Source of the DNA: an uncultured Mediterraneibacter sp.
Lineage (GTDB): Bacteria > Bacillota > Clostridia > Lachnospirales > Lachnospiraceae
Assembly: GCA_934309345.1 (NCBI GenBank)
Contig: CAKRDD010000002.1
Coordinates: 124,001 to 188,000 of the forward strand
Direction: 5' to 3'
DNA length: 64,000 nt
In this document: positions 35,931-44,388 of the stretch, piece after piece
Position numbering within the stretch: the first letter of the stretch is position 1
Layout: the number at the start of each line of letters is the position of its first letter
Position numbers and translations under genes: made by a program
Notes under the pieces: generated by a model
Databases searched by the model: none
Told to the model about the DNA's origin: nothing
What the model saw: the letters and a program-made list of their open reading frames with translations, nothing else

Positions 35931-36295
35931 ACTTCCTTCATTTTTTCTTTCACTTTATCCGGTACATCAATCAGTCCAAATCGATAAAACATTCCATAAA
36001 TGTAGGTAACGCCCCTGATATCTCCAAGAGCCTTCGGCCTTTCAACCATTTCTCCTGTCTGCTTTATATTATGAAATGCCAGCCTCACTGAACTCCAGGC
36101 CAGGCTTTTACTTTTTTCCCTGCGATCGATCCATAATTCTTTCGTGTATTCGCCATTTCTTCCTTTTCTCACTTCATAGGTGAACAGCAAACCGGAATAT
36201 GTTTTAAACGTTTTATTTTGATAACTGAGGATCATATCCCATAAATGCTCCTCACTCGGTTCTTCCTGCAGTTTTCTCATTAGATCATAATTCAT
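35927..36295 (-). CDS. Conserved hypothetical protein coupled to the ttcA-like gene
   Basis: A 122-aa soluble, basic protein starting at the ATG at 36295 (MNYDLMRKLQ); a TTG at 36313 would add six residues. Conserved-looking blocks are SYQNKTFKTYSGLLFTYEV, RKGRNGEYTKELWIDRREK and SLAWSSVRLAF. The last part, with DIRGVTYIYGMFYRFGLI, is helix-rich. It overlaps the ttcA-like gene by 4 nt, so the two are co-translated and it may serve in RNA handling (weak inference). I do not recognise a named domain. Confidence 0.7.
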   Translation of the reverse strand: MNYDLMRKLQEEPSEEHLWDMILSYQNKTFKTYSGLLFTYEVRKGRNGEYTKELWIDRREKSKSLAWSSVRLAFHNIKQTGEMVERPKALGDIRGVTYIYGMFYRFGLIDVPDKVKEKMKEV

Positions 36296-36479
36296 ATCAG
36301 AAGCTTTCCTCAACTACTACTTTGCATCTTTCTATGCTCATCACATAACCTTTCCAATATTAGTTTCATAATATCACTTTTCCATAATACTTTACAACAA
36401 TTTTGCGAAATTCAGGTTGCGGATTTTGTAAGCACCTCTTATACTTTATTATTATGTATGAATGTGGAGGGATGAAAGC

Positions 36480-38135
36480 ATGAAGATACTTCTGATCAAT
36501 GGGAGTCCAAAAGGTAAACGAAGTAATTCATTAAAGCTTGCATACAGTTTCATTGAAGGATTTAAAAATGAATATACGGATAATGAAGAAAGAGAAAGCA
36601 TCTCCATTGATGAACTCCATGTGGCTTCAATGGAAATAGCTGCGTGTAAAGGATGCTTTGCGTGCTGGCAGAAAACGCCTGGTATATGCTGTATCAAGGA
36701 TGATATGCAAGCGGTTATTAAAAAACTGATTGAGGCCGATCTTATTTTATGGTCTTTTCCACTGTACTATTTTAATGTTCCAGGTATCTTAAAGAATTTG
36801 ATCGATCGTCAGCTTCCTATGAGTCTTCCTTTTATGAGTTCAAAGCAGGACGGATACGGAAGCGGCAGTCATGACTCCAGATATGATATGGAAGGTAAAA
36901 GGCATGTGCTGATCTCCACCTGTGGTTTTTATTCCGCTGATGGAAATTATGACAGTGTATTGCGGATGTTTGATCATTTTCTCGGCAAAGGAAATTATAC
37001 GACCATTTTTTGTGGTCAGGGAGAATTATTCCGTGTCAAAGAATTGTCTGCCAGAACAGATGATTATCTTGCCACTGTAAAATGTGCTGGCTCAGAATAT
37101 GCAATGACCGGAACAATCTCTGAAGAAACAGATGCGATACTCCACACGCTTTTATATCCCAGAGATGTATTTGAAAAAATGGCGGATGCCAGCTGGGGCA
37201 TAAGTAAAACGACCGGAGAAAAAGAACCGGATGATCTTGTATTTACCCGGCAAATGGCCGCTCTTTATAAGAAAGATGCCTATGATGGAAAAGAACGCGT
37301 GCTTGAGATACACTTTACCGATTTGGATCACACCTACCAGATTCGGCTTAGCAAGACAGGAAGCGAAGTATTTACAGATGGAATCCTTTCCTCAACTACC
37401 CGCATAGATACCCCTTTTACTGTATGGTCCGCTATTTCCCGTGGAGAAATCGGTGGCGCAGAAGCATTAGGAAAACAGATGTATACGGTATCCGGTGACT
37501 TTTCCCTGATGATCGATTGGGATAAATTCTTCGGAAGCACATCTGGGGTCAAACAAACTGAGAAAGCGCCACAAAATACAATTGAACAGAAAAAGCCTTC
37601 CATGATGACAATGCTTATACCGTGGATTACGTTTTGGATCGCTGTTTCTATTCATCCGGAAATCGGAGCTGTGATAACACTTCTCGTGATCGCAACTATA
37701 CCGTTTATTATGAGAAAACATAACTTTGTGATCTGGGATCAGCTCTCTATGGCAGCTGTTGCTCTACTTTCTACAGCAGCAAATATAACCGGAAACGGAG
37801 CTCTTCCAACGAATATCGGATATCTTATATTTGGACTCTTCTGGCTGCTTTCATGTCTGACTAAAGAACCTTTATGCGCAACATATGTAAAATATAATTA
37901 TGGTGGTGAAAGTGCACATCAGAACCCTCTCTTTATGAAGACAAATTATATTCTTGCCGCGGCATGGGGTGTGTTATATGTGCTGACAGCAATCTGGACC
38001 TTTCTACTCAGGAAAGTCGGGTTTGGAAATGTACTTATCCTTATGAATAATCTGATTCCTGTATTGATGGGACTTTTCACAGGATGGTTTGAAAAATGGT
38101 ATCCTGCATGGATAGCAAGGGGCAAGAGAAAATAG
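36480..38135 (+). CDS. Flavodoxin-like NAD(P)H reductase fused to a C-terminal membrane domain
   Basis: 551 aa from the ATG at 36480, preceded by GGAGG. Residues 1-190 are a flavodoxin-like FMN reductase: LLINGSPKGKRSNS binds phosphate, and the CKGCFACWQKTPGICCIKDD cysteines and SFPLYYFNVPGILKNLIDR follow. Residues 230-350 look like an SCP2-type domain (DLVFTRQMAALY, SRGEIGGAEALGKQMYTVSGDFSLM). From about 370 onward lie six or so transmembrane helices. The fusion would place a redox enzyme at the membrane. The substrate is unknown. Confidence 0.8.
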   Translation: MKILLINGSPKGKRSNSLKLAYSFIEGFKNEYTDNEERESISIDELHVASMEIAACKGCFACWQKTPGICCIKDDMQAVIKKLIEADLILWSFPLYYFNVPGILKNLIDRQLPMSLPFMSSKQDGYGSGSHDSRYDMEGKRHVLISTCGFYSADGNYDSVLRMFDHFLGKGNYTTIFCGQGELFRVKELSARTDDYLATVKCAGSEYAMTGTISEETDAILHTLLYPRDVFEKMADASWGISKTTGEKEPDDLVFTRQMAALYKKDAYDGKERVLEIHFTDLDHTYQIRLSKTGSEVFTDGILSSTTRIDTPFTVWSAISRGEIGGAEALGKQMYTVSGDFSLMIDWDKFFGSTSGVKQTEKAPQNTIEQKKPSMMTMLIPWITFWIAVSIHPEIGAVITLLVIATIPFIMRKHNFVIWDQLSMAAVALLSTAANITGNGALPTNIGYLIFGLFWLLSCLTKEPLCATYVKYNYGGESAHQNPLFMKTNYILAAAWGVLYVLTAIWTFLLRKVGFGNVLILMNNLIPVLMGLFTGWFEKWYPAWIARGKRK

Positions 38136-38152
38136 GATTTTCTCTTGCCCCT
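38119..38152. terminator. Hairpin at the end of the flavodoxin-fusion gene
   Basis: GGGGCAAGAGAAAA (38119-38132) pairs exactly with its complement (38139-38152) around a six-nt loop holding the stop codon. Fourteen base pairs; the T run is within the stem rather than after it. Confidence 0.65.
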
Positions 38153-38159
38153 TGTGATT

Positions 38160-38236
38160 CTCAACTGCCGCTTTCAATATATCTTCTATACGCCCAAGTT
38201 TTGACAATTCTAAGATATGCATCTCCATGTTTAAAT
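38160..38236 (-). pseudogene. Remnant of an Rpn-family nuclease gene
   Basis: Minus-strand translation gives DLNMEMHILELSKLG, nearly identical to the MEMHILELPKLP block of the Rpn-family protein at 2268-3149. Nothing else of the gene survives. It begins directly after the SNF2 helicase stop codon and runs into the terminator of the convergent gene. A decayed copy is the simplest reading. Confidence 0.45.
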
Positions 38237-41200
38237 CTACAACTCTTTCAACAATTCCAACAACTCTTCCTTACTGAAGCTTCCACTTCCCATTTCTTCT
38301 CCGCCAATAATCTGGTCAGCAAGAGCCATCTTCTTTTCCTGCAATTTCACAATATTCTCTTCTATTGTTCCCTTGGCAATTAATTTGTAAACGGTTACTA
38401 CATTCTCCTGGCCGATCCGGTGTGCACGGTCTGTTGCCTGGTTCTGCACCGCAAGATTCCACCATGGATCGTAGTGTATTACAATATCTGCTGCTGTGAG
38501 ATTCAGTCCGGTTCCTCCAGCTTTCAGTGAAATACAGAAAACCGTGGTATCATCCTTGTTGAATTGTTCTACCATCTGTAACCTTTTCTCTTTTGAAGTG
38601 CTTCCTGTTAATTTATAAAAAGAGATCTTTTCCTGTTGAAAGCGTTCATCCAGGCGGTCAAGCATCGAAGTAAACTGGGAAAATAACAAAATTTTATGAC
38701 CGGCTTCTGCTGCCTTATGGATCAGATCCACACATAGATTTTCTTTTGCAGAAAAATATGGATAATCTTCATATATAAGTGCCGGACAACAACAGATCTG
38801 ACGCAATTTTGTTATCTCTGAGAGTATCACGATCTTCGATGTTTTGAATTCTTCTTCCGTTTGTTTATCAAGTAAGAGCTGCAGCCTTTTTACATGTGCA
38901 TCATATAGTCTCTGCTGTTCTTCTTCGAGATTGATATAGGTATTTTTCTCGATTTTGTCCGGCAGGTCCGTTAATACATCTTTTTTCAGGCGGCGCAGGA
39001 TGAATGGATGCACCATCTTTTTCAGACGTTTTGCTGCTTCTCCGTCCGGTTCAATTACAACCTGCTGCTCTATTTCTTTTCTGAATTTCTGATAGGTATA
39101 CAGGAATCCAGGCATGATATATTCAAAGATACTCCATAATTCACTTAGTCTGTTTTCTACCGGAGTACCTGTCAGTGCCAGTTTGAAGTCTGCCTGTATC
39201 TTTCTAACTGTTTTTGCCGCCTGCGTACCATAATTTTTTATAAATTGTGCCTCATCAATTATCTGGTTTGCAAATCTCAATCCTGAATAAACCGATATAT
39301 CCCTTTTCAGCAGATCATAGGATGTCACCAGGATTTCATTTTCTCCCGCCTGTTGAATCATCTTTTTTCTTTCCTCGGCATTTCCTATAATGATCTGAAC
39401 CGGAAGCTCCGGTGCGAAATGATCTATCTCACTCTTCCAGTTCAGAACTAAGGAAGCCGGAGCTACGATTAAACTTCTGCACAGGCTGTTGGAAGTTCTG
39501 TTGTTCTCTTTCTTCTCATTTTCAATCTGTTCTGATAACAAAAATGTGATCACTTGCAGCGTTTTTCCCAGACCCATATCATCTGCCAGAATCCCTCCGA
39601 AACCATTCTCTTTTAAAGTCTTAATCCACAGAAATCCTCTTTTTTGATACTCTCTGAGAATATTCTCCATTTTCTCCGGGATTTCAAAATCATTATCCTC
39701 TATCGTCTTCATATTACGGAGCAATGATTTGAATTCTCTGTTTTTGATAACAGGAATTGACTGATTCTCTTTCAACTGCGTATCCAGATATAATGCCCGA
39801 TATTTCGGCAAATAGATATTCTCCTCCTGAAGCTCGCTGTCCTTTATCCCCAAACCTCTCTGTATCTCTGAGATAACGGCAATTTTATCATCATCAATAT
39901 TTACAAAATCTCCGTTTTTCAGGCGATAATATTTCTTCTTTTTCTGATATCTCGACAGGATCTCTATTAAATCTTTCTTTTGAATATCCTCTACGGACAT
40001 CTTTAAATCCAAAAGATTTCCTTCAATTGAAATTCCAACTTCTATCTTCGGAGTGCTTCGTATCGTGATTTTTTTCAGTGCGTCGGATATGTAAACTTCT
40101 CCAATAGACTGCAATTGCACGATTCCATTCATCAGCAGATCATACATTGCATCTTCATCCTCTGCCAGCACCCATAACTTTTCATTCTCATTTACTGCAT
40201 TAAACCATACAGCAACCTTTTCTTCAATCTCTGTCTCAAAATACAGATCTCTCGCATTTTTCTCTGTATTTTTGTCCCGTACATTATACTTTTTATCCCC
40301 ATAAACAGCCATTAACCTGCAAGTTATAAAATCTTTCTGTGGCATATCGAGATAGATTTCATATTTTGCTTCTGCAATTACAAAATCCTCTTCCTTAAAT
40401 TCTTTCTCTCTGCAATCATATTTTTTTCTTAATTCAGGAAGAAAATCCCGACAGAATAATGGAATATCTTCTTTCTGGATAAAGGCCATTCTGCCTTCTA
40501 TGCATTTTATAAACTGCTGAATATCGTTCTGCTTTATCTTTGCAACCCGGAATACACTTCCCTGCAAAAAATATATATCATTCCGTGAGCTTTCATAATG
40601 AACCATCGGCTTGATTTTTATTTCTATTCCATTATCTTTTCCCTGAATCTCCAGCTTAGGGCTATAGTTTTTCTTCTCATCCAGATGCCAGATTTTTTCC
40701 ACTCTTTGGTTCTCTTTCAAATAGAACGGCATTTCCCCTATAGCATCAAAAAAATCATCCAAATCCTCTTCCGTCAGCCAAATCGTCTTTCGTATCTCTT
40801 GGGTTGAATAATAGCCATAACCATAGTGATATGTAGAATATGGTCGTCCGTCTTTATTATTCTTCACCCATTCCCTTATAAATCTCACCAGATTCCTTGA
40901 TTCTTCCGTAAAAGCATCTTCGGTATGAATAAATGACAGTTTTTTCCCATATGAATACTCTCTGCTCTCATCCAGATTTTCGAGAAAGCCTGAAATATCT
41001 TTTAAAATATACATCTGGCTCACTCCGATTTTAAAAGTAAGATTGATTTCATCCTGATTCAGCTCCAGATGTGGTTCCAAAACGACCTGTCCATGTACTC
41101 CCTTCTGTACCACCGGTGCGGTCTTTCTCCTCATATGCACATCCAACAACTGTTTGATTTCCTGCGTTGTACTTCTGCTGCGAATTTTCGCATTCCTTTT

Positions 41201-41545
41201 ATTCCCGCTGTTGTTTCCCAGATAATCCTTGATAACTTTTCTTCTTTCGCAATATTCCATATATTCCAGCAATACCGCAATACAGTGTTTGCACAACCCA
41301 TTATAACTGTAATACGCAGGGCACTCACATGTCATCTCATAAACTTCCTGATCTGTATAATCATATTCTCCTGTAACATAGTAATGATTGCCTCCGCTCC
41401 CGGCAACCTGTGCACTGATATAATCTTTATCCTCTGCCTCACTGACTGAAAACTCTTCAATCTTCCAGTCTGATCTCTGTATGGCTTTTCCCCTTTGAAA
41501 AAATGTTGTATTAGTTAATTCTTTGATGTATTCTTCTGTGATCAT
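38237..41545 (-). CDS. SWIM zinc-finger SNF2-family helicase
   Basis: A 1102-aa DNA-dependent ATPase. The N-terminal SWIM finger uses C73, C75, C85 and H87 (CECPAYYSYNGLCKH). A long SNF2-associated region follows to about residue 630. The ATPase core has motif I DDMGLGKTLQ, motif II DEAQ, motif III LTGTPVENRLSELWS, and the C-terminal lobe with ISLKAGGTGLNLTAAD and motif VI QATDRAHRIGQ. The family remodels protein-DNA complexes; bacterial members resemble RapA-like proteins of unclear role. It is monocistronic at the edge of the toxin-antitoxin island. Confidence 0.92.
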   Translation of the reverse strand: MITEEYIKELTNTTFFQRGKAIQRSDWKIEEFSVSEAEDKDYISAQVAGSGGNHYYVTGEYDYTDQEVYEMTCECPAYYSYNGLCKHCIAVLLEYMEYCERRKVIKDYLGNNSGNKRNAKIRSRSTTQEIKQLLDVHMRRKTAPVVQKGVHGQVVLEPHLELNQDEINLTFKIGVSQMYILKDISGFLENLDESREYSYGKKLSFIHTEDAFTEESRNLVRFIREWVKNNKDGRPYSTYHYGYGYYSTQEIRKTIWLTEEDLDDFFDAIGEMPFYLKENQRVEKIWHLDEKKNYSPKLEIQGKDNGIEIKIKPMVHYESSRNDIYFLQGSVFRVAKIKQNDIQQFIKCIEGRMAFIQKEDIPLFCRDFLPELRKKYDCREKEFKEEDFVIAEAKYEIYLDMPQKDFITCRLMAVYGDKKYNVRDKNTEKNARDLYFETEIEEKVAVWFNAVNENEKLWVLAEDEDAMYDLLMNGIVQLQSIGEVYISDALKKITIRSTPKIEVGISIEGNLLDLKMSVEDIQKKDLIEILSRYQKKKKYYRLKNGDFVNIDDDKIAVISEIQRGLGIKDSELQEENIYLPKYRALYLDTQLKENQSIPVIKNREFKSLLRNMKTIEDNDFEIPEKMENILREYQKRGFLWIKTLKENGFGGILADDMGLGKTLQVITFLLSEQIENEKKENNRTSNSLCRSLIVAPASLVLNWKSEIDHFAPELPVQIIIGNAEERKKMIQQAGENEILVTSYDLLKRDISVYSGLRFANQIIDEAQFIKNYGTQAAKTVRKIQADFKLALTGTPVENRLSELWSIFEYIMPGFLYTYQKFRKEIEQQVVIEPDGEAAKRLKKMVHPFILRRLKKDVLTDLPDKIEKNTYINLEEEQQRLYDAHVKRLQLLLDKQTEEEFKTSKIVILSEITKLRQICCCPALIYEDYPYFSAKENLCVDLIHKAAEAGHKILLFSQFTSMLDRLDERFQQEKISFYKLTGSTSKEKRLQMVEQFNKDDTTVFCISLKAGGTGLNLTAADIVIHYDPWWNLAVQNQATDRAHRIGQENVVTVYKLIAKGTIEENIVKLQEKKMALADQIIGGEEMGSGSFSKEELLELLKEL

Positions 41546-41706
41546 ATCTCTCTCATCCTTTAGTCATGCAACTCTAATAGCAATCCGTCCGGGGCATGAA
41601 AAAATGTCATCTTCTTGCCTTTTTATTCCATTATACTTGTGAGTCGGAGTCATCGCAAGATAGTGAGGAGAAGAAGCAATAAAAAATGCTGAGAAGCTTC
41701 CTACGC

Positions 41707-42714
41707 TTATTCCATCATTCTTTTTTTCATATAACATATATATTTTTCAATTCCCTCCGGACTTTTAAGATTATATTTCTGATCCATTTTTAAGAAATAA
41801 CTCATTACAACAACATCATCCATAATATTCCGGCTTGCATCATTATCATCAATACCTTTTCTAGCAATTCTCCATGGATCTTCTAAATGTGTCAAATCTT
41901 TCAAAAACCATGCATTATATATCCCAAATGTGTGAAGTACAAGATCTGTAATTTCCTTTTCTTCTTCTGAAAGTAGACTTTCAATATAATCATTCGATAA
42001 ATTTATTGTAATCTCCTGTTTTCCAAACTCCTTATATTTATTATAAACTTTCGGAAATACAGGTCCATATTTCCATGCTTCACATGGTTCTGGAATCATA
42101 GTTTTCCCCAAACATAGTTCACTGATTACCTTTATATAATATAGAATTTTTTGTAGAAACAAATTTGTTATTTCTTTTCCAGAGTTGATCACATATAAAG
42201 CAATTCGCTCAGCTGAAGTATCTGTCTTTTTTTCCTTCTCACATTCATCAATTGCACGCATTATCTTTTCAAATGCAACCGCTGAAACCAAATTTCGATT
42301 CTCTTCGGCCAGTTTTTTCATTTTATTTTCATCATTTAAAACTTCAAATAATAAATCCGAATATTTTTTTGATGGTAATTGTCCATCAATATATCTTGTA
42401 ATTGTCAGTTCACCCAGTCCTAATAACTTCGATAATGGACGCTTTTCAATATTATATTTTTCCAATATTTCCTTTATCTCAGATATTGTAATCAAATTCT
42501 TTTTTTCTCGAAATAATTTTTCAACGTTATCTTCATTTTTATCGTCTAGTCCTGGAACATATATTTCACTCTTGCATTCATCACATATGCCATAATACTC
42601 TTCGTATTCAATCTCCACTCCTTTAATTATTCGTTTAGCTGGTCGTTTAAAAATATGATACGAAACTCTATTACGGCACTTACTGCATAAAAGTTCTCTC
42701 TTTTCCGTATACAT
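41707..42714 (-). CDS. MqsA-like zinc-finger/HTH antitoxin fused to a SocA (Panacea) domain
   Basis: A 335-aa predicted antitoxin with three parts. Residues 1-55 are a zinc finger (C10, C13, C44, C47) as in MqsA. Residues 75-128 are an XRE-like HTH (LSKLLGLGELTITRYIDGQ). Residues 168-320 are a SocA/GepA-type domain (FLQKILYYIK, PCEAWKYGPVFPKVYNKYKE, LTHLEDPWRIAR), now called Panacea, known for pairing with many unrelated toxins. The MqsR-like gene lies 189 nt upstream on the same strand, so toxin precedes antitoxin as in mqsRA. Confidence 0.8.
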   Translation of the reverse strand: MYTEKRELLCSKCRNRVSYHIFKRPAKRIIKGVEIEYEEYYGICDECKSEIYVPGLDDKNEDNVEKLFREKKNLITISEIKEILEKYNIEKRPLSKLLGLGELTITRYIDGQLPSKKYSDLLFEVLNDENKMKKLAEENRNLVSAVAFEKIMRAIDECEKEKKTDTSAERIALYVINSGKEITNLFLQKILYYIKVISELCLGKTMIPEPCEAWKYGPVFPKVYNKYKEFGKQEITINLSNDYIESLLSEEEKEITDLVLHTFGIYNAWFLKDLTHLEDPWRIARKGIDDNDASRNIMDDVVVMSYFLKMDQKYNLKSPEGIEKYICYMKKRMME

Positions 42715-42805
42715 GTTTGATCTCCTTTTCTTCTTCCTTATCTTCTTCCTTATCTTTCTTCTTGTTAATTCCTTGCTCTTTTTTATGTATCTTAAAATAT
42801 ATCCA

Positions 42806-42835
42806 CTATGAAAGTTGCCGAAAGCAACTTCATAG
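42806..42835 (-). promoter_or_regulatory. Hairpin between toxin and antitoxin genes
   Basis: CTATGAA-GTTGC pairs with GCAAC-TTTCATAG (one bulge) around TTTCG on the minus strand. It lies in the 189-bp gap between the MqsR-like gene and the Panacea antitoxin. It may attenuate read-through or act as an operator. No T run follows. Confidence 0.45.
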
Positions 42836-42903
42836 CAAATATAACATTCTCTTTATTCAATCATATTGTTATCTGTTTTATTAGACTGCGTAAACATTAC
42901 TCT

Positions 42904-43275
42904 TCACTCTTCATCTTCATGAAATGAAATTATGAACATTGGTTCTTGCCCATCTGGCCATGTAATTTTAACATAGATACACACCTTCACATAATCAGCT
43001 TCTTCATCGTATCTCGGCATTAACTCTTCATCGATTTTAAAAACATGCACTGTATCACCATAATGTTCTTCATTTGTGCTTTCTTCACTTTTTATATAAT
43101 GTGATTCATTAATCTCCAAAAGGATTGCTTTCATTTTTGAATCAGTTACTACATATCTTGTGCGTAATAGTCGATTTTTATCACGATCTTGATCGAACGT
43201 GTAATCAAAACCAAGCTCTCCATCAAGCACTACCTCATGAAGTCTCTGAGCAATTATCTTGCCCATCGGATTCAT
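42904..43275 (-). CDS. MqsR-like toxin candidate
   Basis: A 123-aa small acidic protein. Its C-terminal half reads like the RelE-fold MqsR ribonuclease family: a MKAILLEINESHYIKSEE helix-strand, a VHVF strand, then VCIYVKITWPDG and the terminal FIISFHEDEE (compare VYLKITV and VLIVSFKEK in E. coli MqsR). The N-terminal 60 residues are less alike. It is followed by an MqsA-like antitoxin, which strengthens the call. AAAGGAGA precedes the ATG. An alternative is an unrelated toxin adopted by the Panacea antitoxin. Confidence 0.55.
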   Translation of the reverse strand: MNPMGKIIAQRLHEVVLDGELGFDYTFDQDRDKNRLLRTRYVVTDSKMKAILLEINESHYIKSEESTNEEHYGDTVHVFKIDEELMPRYDEEADYVKVCIYVKITWPDGQEPMFIISFHEDEE

Positions 43276-43304
43276 GCACTTTCTCCTTTCCTTGTTTTTT
43301 CTTT

Positions 43305-43346
43305 ATTATATAAAATGATACACTTTGTTGTCAAGTGTATCATTTT
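43305..43346 (-). promoter_or_regulatory. Promoter and 14-bp-arm operator of the MqsR/Panacea module
   Basis: Minus strand: -35 TTGACA (43334-43329), 18-bp spacer, -10 TATAAT (43310-43305). A perfect inverted repeat with 14-nt arms (43312-43325 and 43333-43346) and a 7-nt centre spans the -35 box and spacer. This is a strong sign of antitoxin-mediated autorepression. Confidence 0.82.
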
Positions 43347-43410
43347 AAAACAACTTCGAATAGTTTCAAATCAAGATACATCTTAACTCCCACGAATTTT
43401 AAATGTGTAT

Positions 43411-43442
43411 AAAAACACCCTGCTAGCTTTCACCAACAGGGT
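43411..43442 (-). terminator. Terminator of the HigBA operon
   Basis: Minus strand ACCCTG (43442-43437) pairs with CAGGGT (43422-43417) around a 14-nt loop, followed by GTTTTT. It lies about 135 nt past the higA-like stop. The rest of 43347-43576 shows no gene. Confidence 0.55.
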
Positions 43443-43576
43443 TGATCTGAATTTTTACTTGTAAAGATCTTCCAACGTTATCAGCCGAACTTCACCTCAC
43501 TCTTGCGCCTGAAGAAGTCCATCTGTGAATCTACCTGGATTGGTAAATTTTTATGAAAGCTCTTTTCTCATACTCT

Positions 43577-43873
43577 TTACATTTTATTTTTTGTTGGCAT
43601 CGGAACAAATTCCAACTTTAATTGCATCCCTAATCCCTGTGCAAGTTTTTTCACCATACTCAGGCTGGGATTTCTTGTTCCGTTCTCGATCCGGCTTATA
43701 TCTGCCTGCGTAATTCCGGTTTTAGCTGATAAATCTTTCTGTGTCATATTCTGCTGCACTCTTGCATCAATCATCGCCTGGATAATATCATATTCCGGTT
43801 GCAGTGCATCATATTCTGCCTTTACCTCCGGATTCTGCAATGCTCTTTTTTTATAATCTTTATAGCTACTCAT
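43577..43873 (-). CDS. HigA-like XRE antitoxin
   Basis: 98 aa from the ATG at 43873 (MSSYKDYKK), chosen because GGAGG lies 7 nt upstream. The HTH_3 domain covers about residues 38-90 (MTQKDLSAKTGITQADISRI, ENGTRNPSLSMVKKLAQGLG). It overlaps the upstream toxin gene by 8 nt. Toxin-first order is typical of HigBA. It should neutralise the toxin and repress the shared promoter at 44243-44271. Confidence 0.87.
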   Translation of the reverse strand: MSSYKDYKKRALQNPEVKAEYDALQPEYDIIQAMIDARVQQNMTQKDLSAKTGITQADISRIENGTRNPSLSMVKKLAQGLGMQLKLEFVPMPTKNKM

Positions 43874-44216
43874 CGCCATGCCTCCGTTCATAATCTGCTT
43901 TATACTTCTTTGCCAGTTCCTTTTCTGCCTTTGGTGTCTTCTGCGATTTTTTTATAAATCCATTGGTCAGTACCGCCTTCTTTCCTACAATAAAGAAATA
44001 CAATACTCTTGCAATATCTGACCCCTGCTTGATACGAAGCTCAAATATTCCATTCTCCAATGGTTTTGAATACGGCTCACGAAGCAATGAACCGTTCACT
44101 TCCAGTAAATCAATTGTCCGCAATGTTTTTGCCAGTAACTTAGGCTCCAGGGAATCTAATAAATCCTGCACAGGACATCTTCCATCTTCTGTATCATATA
44201 AAATGATCTCGTACAT
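43866..44216 (-). CDS. HigB/RelE-type (phage Gp49-like) toxin
   Basis: A 116-aa predicted ribosome-dependent mRNA interferase of the Gp49-like HigB group. Characteristic parts are YDTEDGRCPVQDLLDSL at the start, REPYSKPLENGIFELRIKQG in the middle with the basic catalytic surface, RVLYFFIVGKKAVLTNGFIKK, and a TPKAEKELAKKYKADY C-terminal helix. It is first in the operon and overlaps its antitoxin gene. Confidence 0.87.
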   Translation of the reverse strand: MYEIILYDTEDGRCPVQDLLDSLEPKLLAKTLRTIDLLEVNGSLLREPYSKPLENGIFELRIKQGSDIARVLYFFIVGKKAVLTNGFIKKSQKTPKAEKELAKKYKADYERRHGDE

Positions 44217-44242
44217 TAGTATGTTCCTTTCTCTTCATAATT

Positions 44243-44271
44243 ATGATATGTTGTATTCAACATATTGTCAA
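44243..44271 (-). promoter_or_regulatory. HigBA promoter with palindromic operator
   Basis: Minus strand: -35 TTGACA (44271-44266), 17-bp spacer, -10 TATCAT (44248-44243). The spacer holds ATATGTTG-AATA-CAACATAT (44265-44246), a perfect dyad with 8-nt arms and a likely HigA binding site. Confidence 0.78.
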
Positions 44272-44297
44272 GATGATTCCAAACACTTTTCTCTTTA

Positions 44298-44356
44298 TTA
44301 TTTCTCTGATTCATAGCTCTCTACTGTATTATCCATATTCCTTCCCCCCATTAAAC
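44298..44356 (-). pseudogene. Fragment: start of an XRE antitoxin gene
   Basis: Minus strand reads MDNTVESYESEK then stop. This matches the first residues of the intact antitoxin at 45779-46081 (MDNTVEIYEAEKE), and about 20 nt of upstream leader (AAGTTTAATGGGG...GAAGGAATATGG) are also shared. Only the 5' end is present, pressed against a group II intron fragment. Confidence 0.7.
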
Positions 44357-44363
44357 TTATCAA

Positions 44364-44388
44364 ACTATATACTCTTAGCCGGACGCAC
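44364..44388 (-). mobile_element. 5' terminal fragment of a group II intron
   Basis: 25 nt beginning GTGCGTCCGGCTAAG on the minus strand match the first 25 nt of the full intron at 48090 with two differences, then homology stops. It interrupts the REP-type transposase gene exactly at its first base, so an intron once inserted there and was later deleted except for its 5' end. Confidence 0.7.
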
